Positions 4,740 to 5,846 of a DNA stretch of 5,846 nucleotides are shown here, piece after piece. Every line of letters starts with the position of its first letter. The first letter of the stretch is position 1. The notes below the pieces were generated by a model. The model had not been told where the DNA came from. It made no database searches and saw only the letters and a list, made by a program, of their open reading frames with translations. The stretch spans positions 1 through 5,846 of the forward strand of contig WLHG01000069.1 in assembly GCA_009702845.1 (NCBI GenBank). Direction: 5' to 3'. The DNA comes from Actinomycetota bacterium. Lineage in GTDB: Bacteria; Actinomycetota; Actinomycetes; Nanopelagicales; Nanopelagicaceae. The translations under genes were made by a program, and so were the position numbers.

Positions 4740-5846
4740 GTGGAACAAAAACTTTTCAAGACTCGCGTAGTGATCGTACTCAGATCGTTATCAAAATTGT
4801 TCCACGCCAAGCCTCCCGCGTAACAGATTGATCCCACCGAGAACACTGCACCGCCGCCTTCAATCGTGAAGTAAACCATGTCAGCCCTGACTCGGTCAGG
4901 CCTAAATGGTCCACCCTGGTCGGGAAGAATTACAGGTGAGTCCTCGGTTGCGATTTGGTAAGCATTTGGAAATCCTGTAGCTGAAGCGAGAATGTGAACT
5001 TCCATAGGTGAACCAAGATTCGGATCCCAACTATCTATCTCATCGCCGGCGGCACCACCAAGAACATATCCATGTTCTCCTAATTGAGTCGAACTAATCC
5101 CTTCAAACCATTTACTACCTGGCCCTGAATAACTTGCATCCTGGCGTGTATAAGGTCGGGCGGTCGAGAATCCTTCGGCGCCAAAACCGATGCCCATAGT
5201 TCGGTGAGGTGACTTTCCTCTGAACCTCCAAAGCCCACCAATTTCATTATCAAAAACATGGCTCCTTTCCCCCACCGGACTATCCCACGTTCGAGTTCCA
5301 CTGTTATCTCGGCGTACTTCAACAATCCAAGGCCGCTGTTCATCCGTTGACGTCACCCAATAAAAACCATTGCCCCCCAAATACATGAACCGACCACCAT
5401 TGGACAGGTAACTCTCTATTGCGACAATTTCCTGGCGTGTTACGTATTCTGGATGACTTCCGGTAATTACTGTCTTATAGCTTTCAAGCAGCTCAATCCC
5501 TTCGCGATGTAAATCTTCATCTGTTGCAATATCGAAGGCGATCCCAGATCTTGCCAACCAATCCAGTAAATATAGATCAGCGGCAAAGTGGCGAAAAGAT
5601 CCCAGAAGAGAGTTTGTCGCCGATGGCATGACATTGAAAATAGGACGATGATTCGACGAATACCGCACAGGGCTTCCATCTGAATGTGCGTCATAACAAG
5701 ATCTTCCTAATTCAACGTGCTCAAGCAAGAACCGCTCATCCTCGGTAAAGACAATTTTACGATCCGTCAAAAGGCTGACATCAAAGAGTGCAGGTAATCC
5801 ATTTGCGTAGGTGATGTACGTGTAGGTTGGAAAGAGCAAGAGGGCC
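4727..5846 (-). CDS. N,N-dimethylformamidase large (beta) subunit-like protein, C-terminal half (5' end outside window)
   Basis: The frame is open through the right edge, so the true start lies outside. The visible 373 residues match the C-terminal region of the N,N-dimethylformamidase large subunit (about 760 residues in full). This enzyme hydrolyses dimethylformamide to dimethylamine and formate using a mononuclear iron. Recognisable family stretches are FPTYTYITYAN, RHFAADLYLLDWL, DIATDEDLHREG, TGSHPEY, GGRFMYLGGNGFYW, GGLWRFRGK, ASATGFPNAY, RADMVYF and GGAVFSVGSI. Counting from the codon at 5839, Tyr8, Tyr49 and Glu131 (in SHPEY) keep nearly the spacing of the Tyr399, Tyr440 and Glu521 iron ligands that I recall for the Paracoccus enzyme. 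No small alpha subunit is visible. Homologues are common beyond DMF degraders, so the true substrate may be another amide. TTG at 5839 is not a credible start. Confidence 0.85.
   Translation of the reverse strand, partial: ALLLFPTYTYITYANGLPALFDVSLLTDRKIVFTEDERFLLEHVELGRSCYDAHSDGSPVRYSSNHRPIFNVMPSATNSLLGSFRHFAADLYLLDWLARSGIAFDIATDEDLHREGIELLESYKTVITGSHPEYVTRQEIVAIESYLSNGGRFMYLGGNGFYWVTSTDEQRPWIVEVRRDNSGTRTWDSPVGERSHVFDNEIGGLWRFRGKSPHRTMGIGFGAEGFSTARPYTRQDASYSGPGSKWFEGISSTQLGEHGYVLGGAAGDEIDSWDPNLGSPMEVHILASATGFPNAYQIATEDSPVILPDQGGPFRPDRVRADMVYFTIEGGGAVFSVGSICYAGGLAWNNFDNDLSTITTRVLKSFCSTLPE

Noticed and set aside
5837..5839. TTG as start of the dimethylformamidase-like protein
   Set aside because: The frame continues open to the window edge and homology corresponds to the middle of a longer protein, so the gene is cut by the window rather than starting here.

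Overview
The window looks like a piece of an actinobacterial chromosome. The main evidence is a clear DUF4191-family membrane protein, a family I know essentially only from Actinobacteria, where it usually sits beside lipoate or glutamine-synthetase genes. Base composition is moderate (about half G+C by eye, not computed) and intergenic gaps are very short. This would fit a streamlined freshwater actinobacterium of the Nanopelagicales (acI) type better than a high-GC soil actinomycete. That placement is inference; there is no rRNA or other marker here.

Left part (1-1464, + strand): the 3' end of an unrecognised gene stops 5 bases before the DUF4191 gene. The DUF4191 gene is followed after 20 bases by a DJ-1/PfpI-family gene of the isonitrile-hydratase type. 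The three probably form one transcript. It meets the next block tail to tail across 39 bases.

Right part (1504-5846): this reads as an accessory catabolic block of four enzymes. A short-chain dehydrogenase and a zinc alcohol dehydrogenase lie on the - strand in that transcriptional order. A mandelate-racemase-type enolase-superfamily enzyme is transcribed away from them on the + strand. The divergent region of about 130 bases holds an 8-bp perfect inverted repeat, a second TCAC-N5-GTGA dyad, and a 22-codon reading frame with its own ribosome binding site whose stop overlaps the enolase-family start. The last gene, on the - strand and cut by the window edge, encodes the C-terminal half of a homologue of the large (beta) subunit of N,N-dimethylformamidase. 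The Tyr, Tyr and Glu residues expected to hold its iron appear conserved.

A reasonable inference is that the right block degrades a hydroxy- or sugar-acid-like compound, perhaps released from an amide or formamide. Two NAD-type dehydrogenases would oxidise alcohol groups, the enolase-superfamily enzyme would dehydrate or epimerise an acid, and the amidohydrolase-like protein would cleave a C-N bond. No regulator, transporter, mobile element, RNA gene or CRISPR array is visible. No gap exceeds 300 bases.
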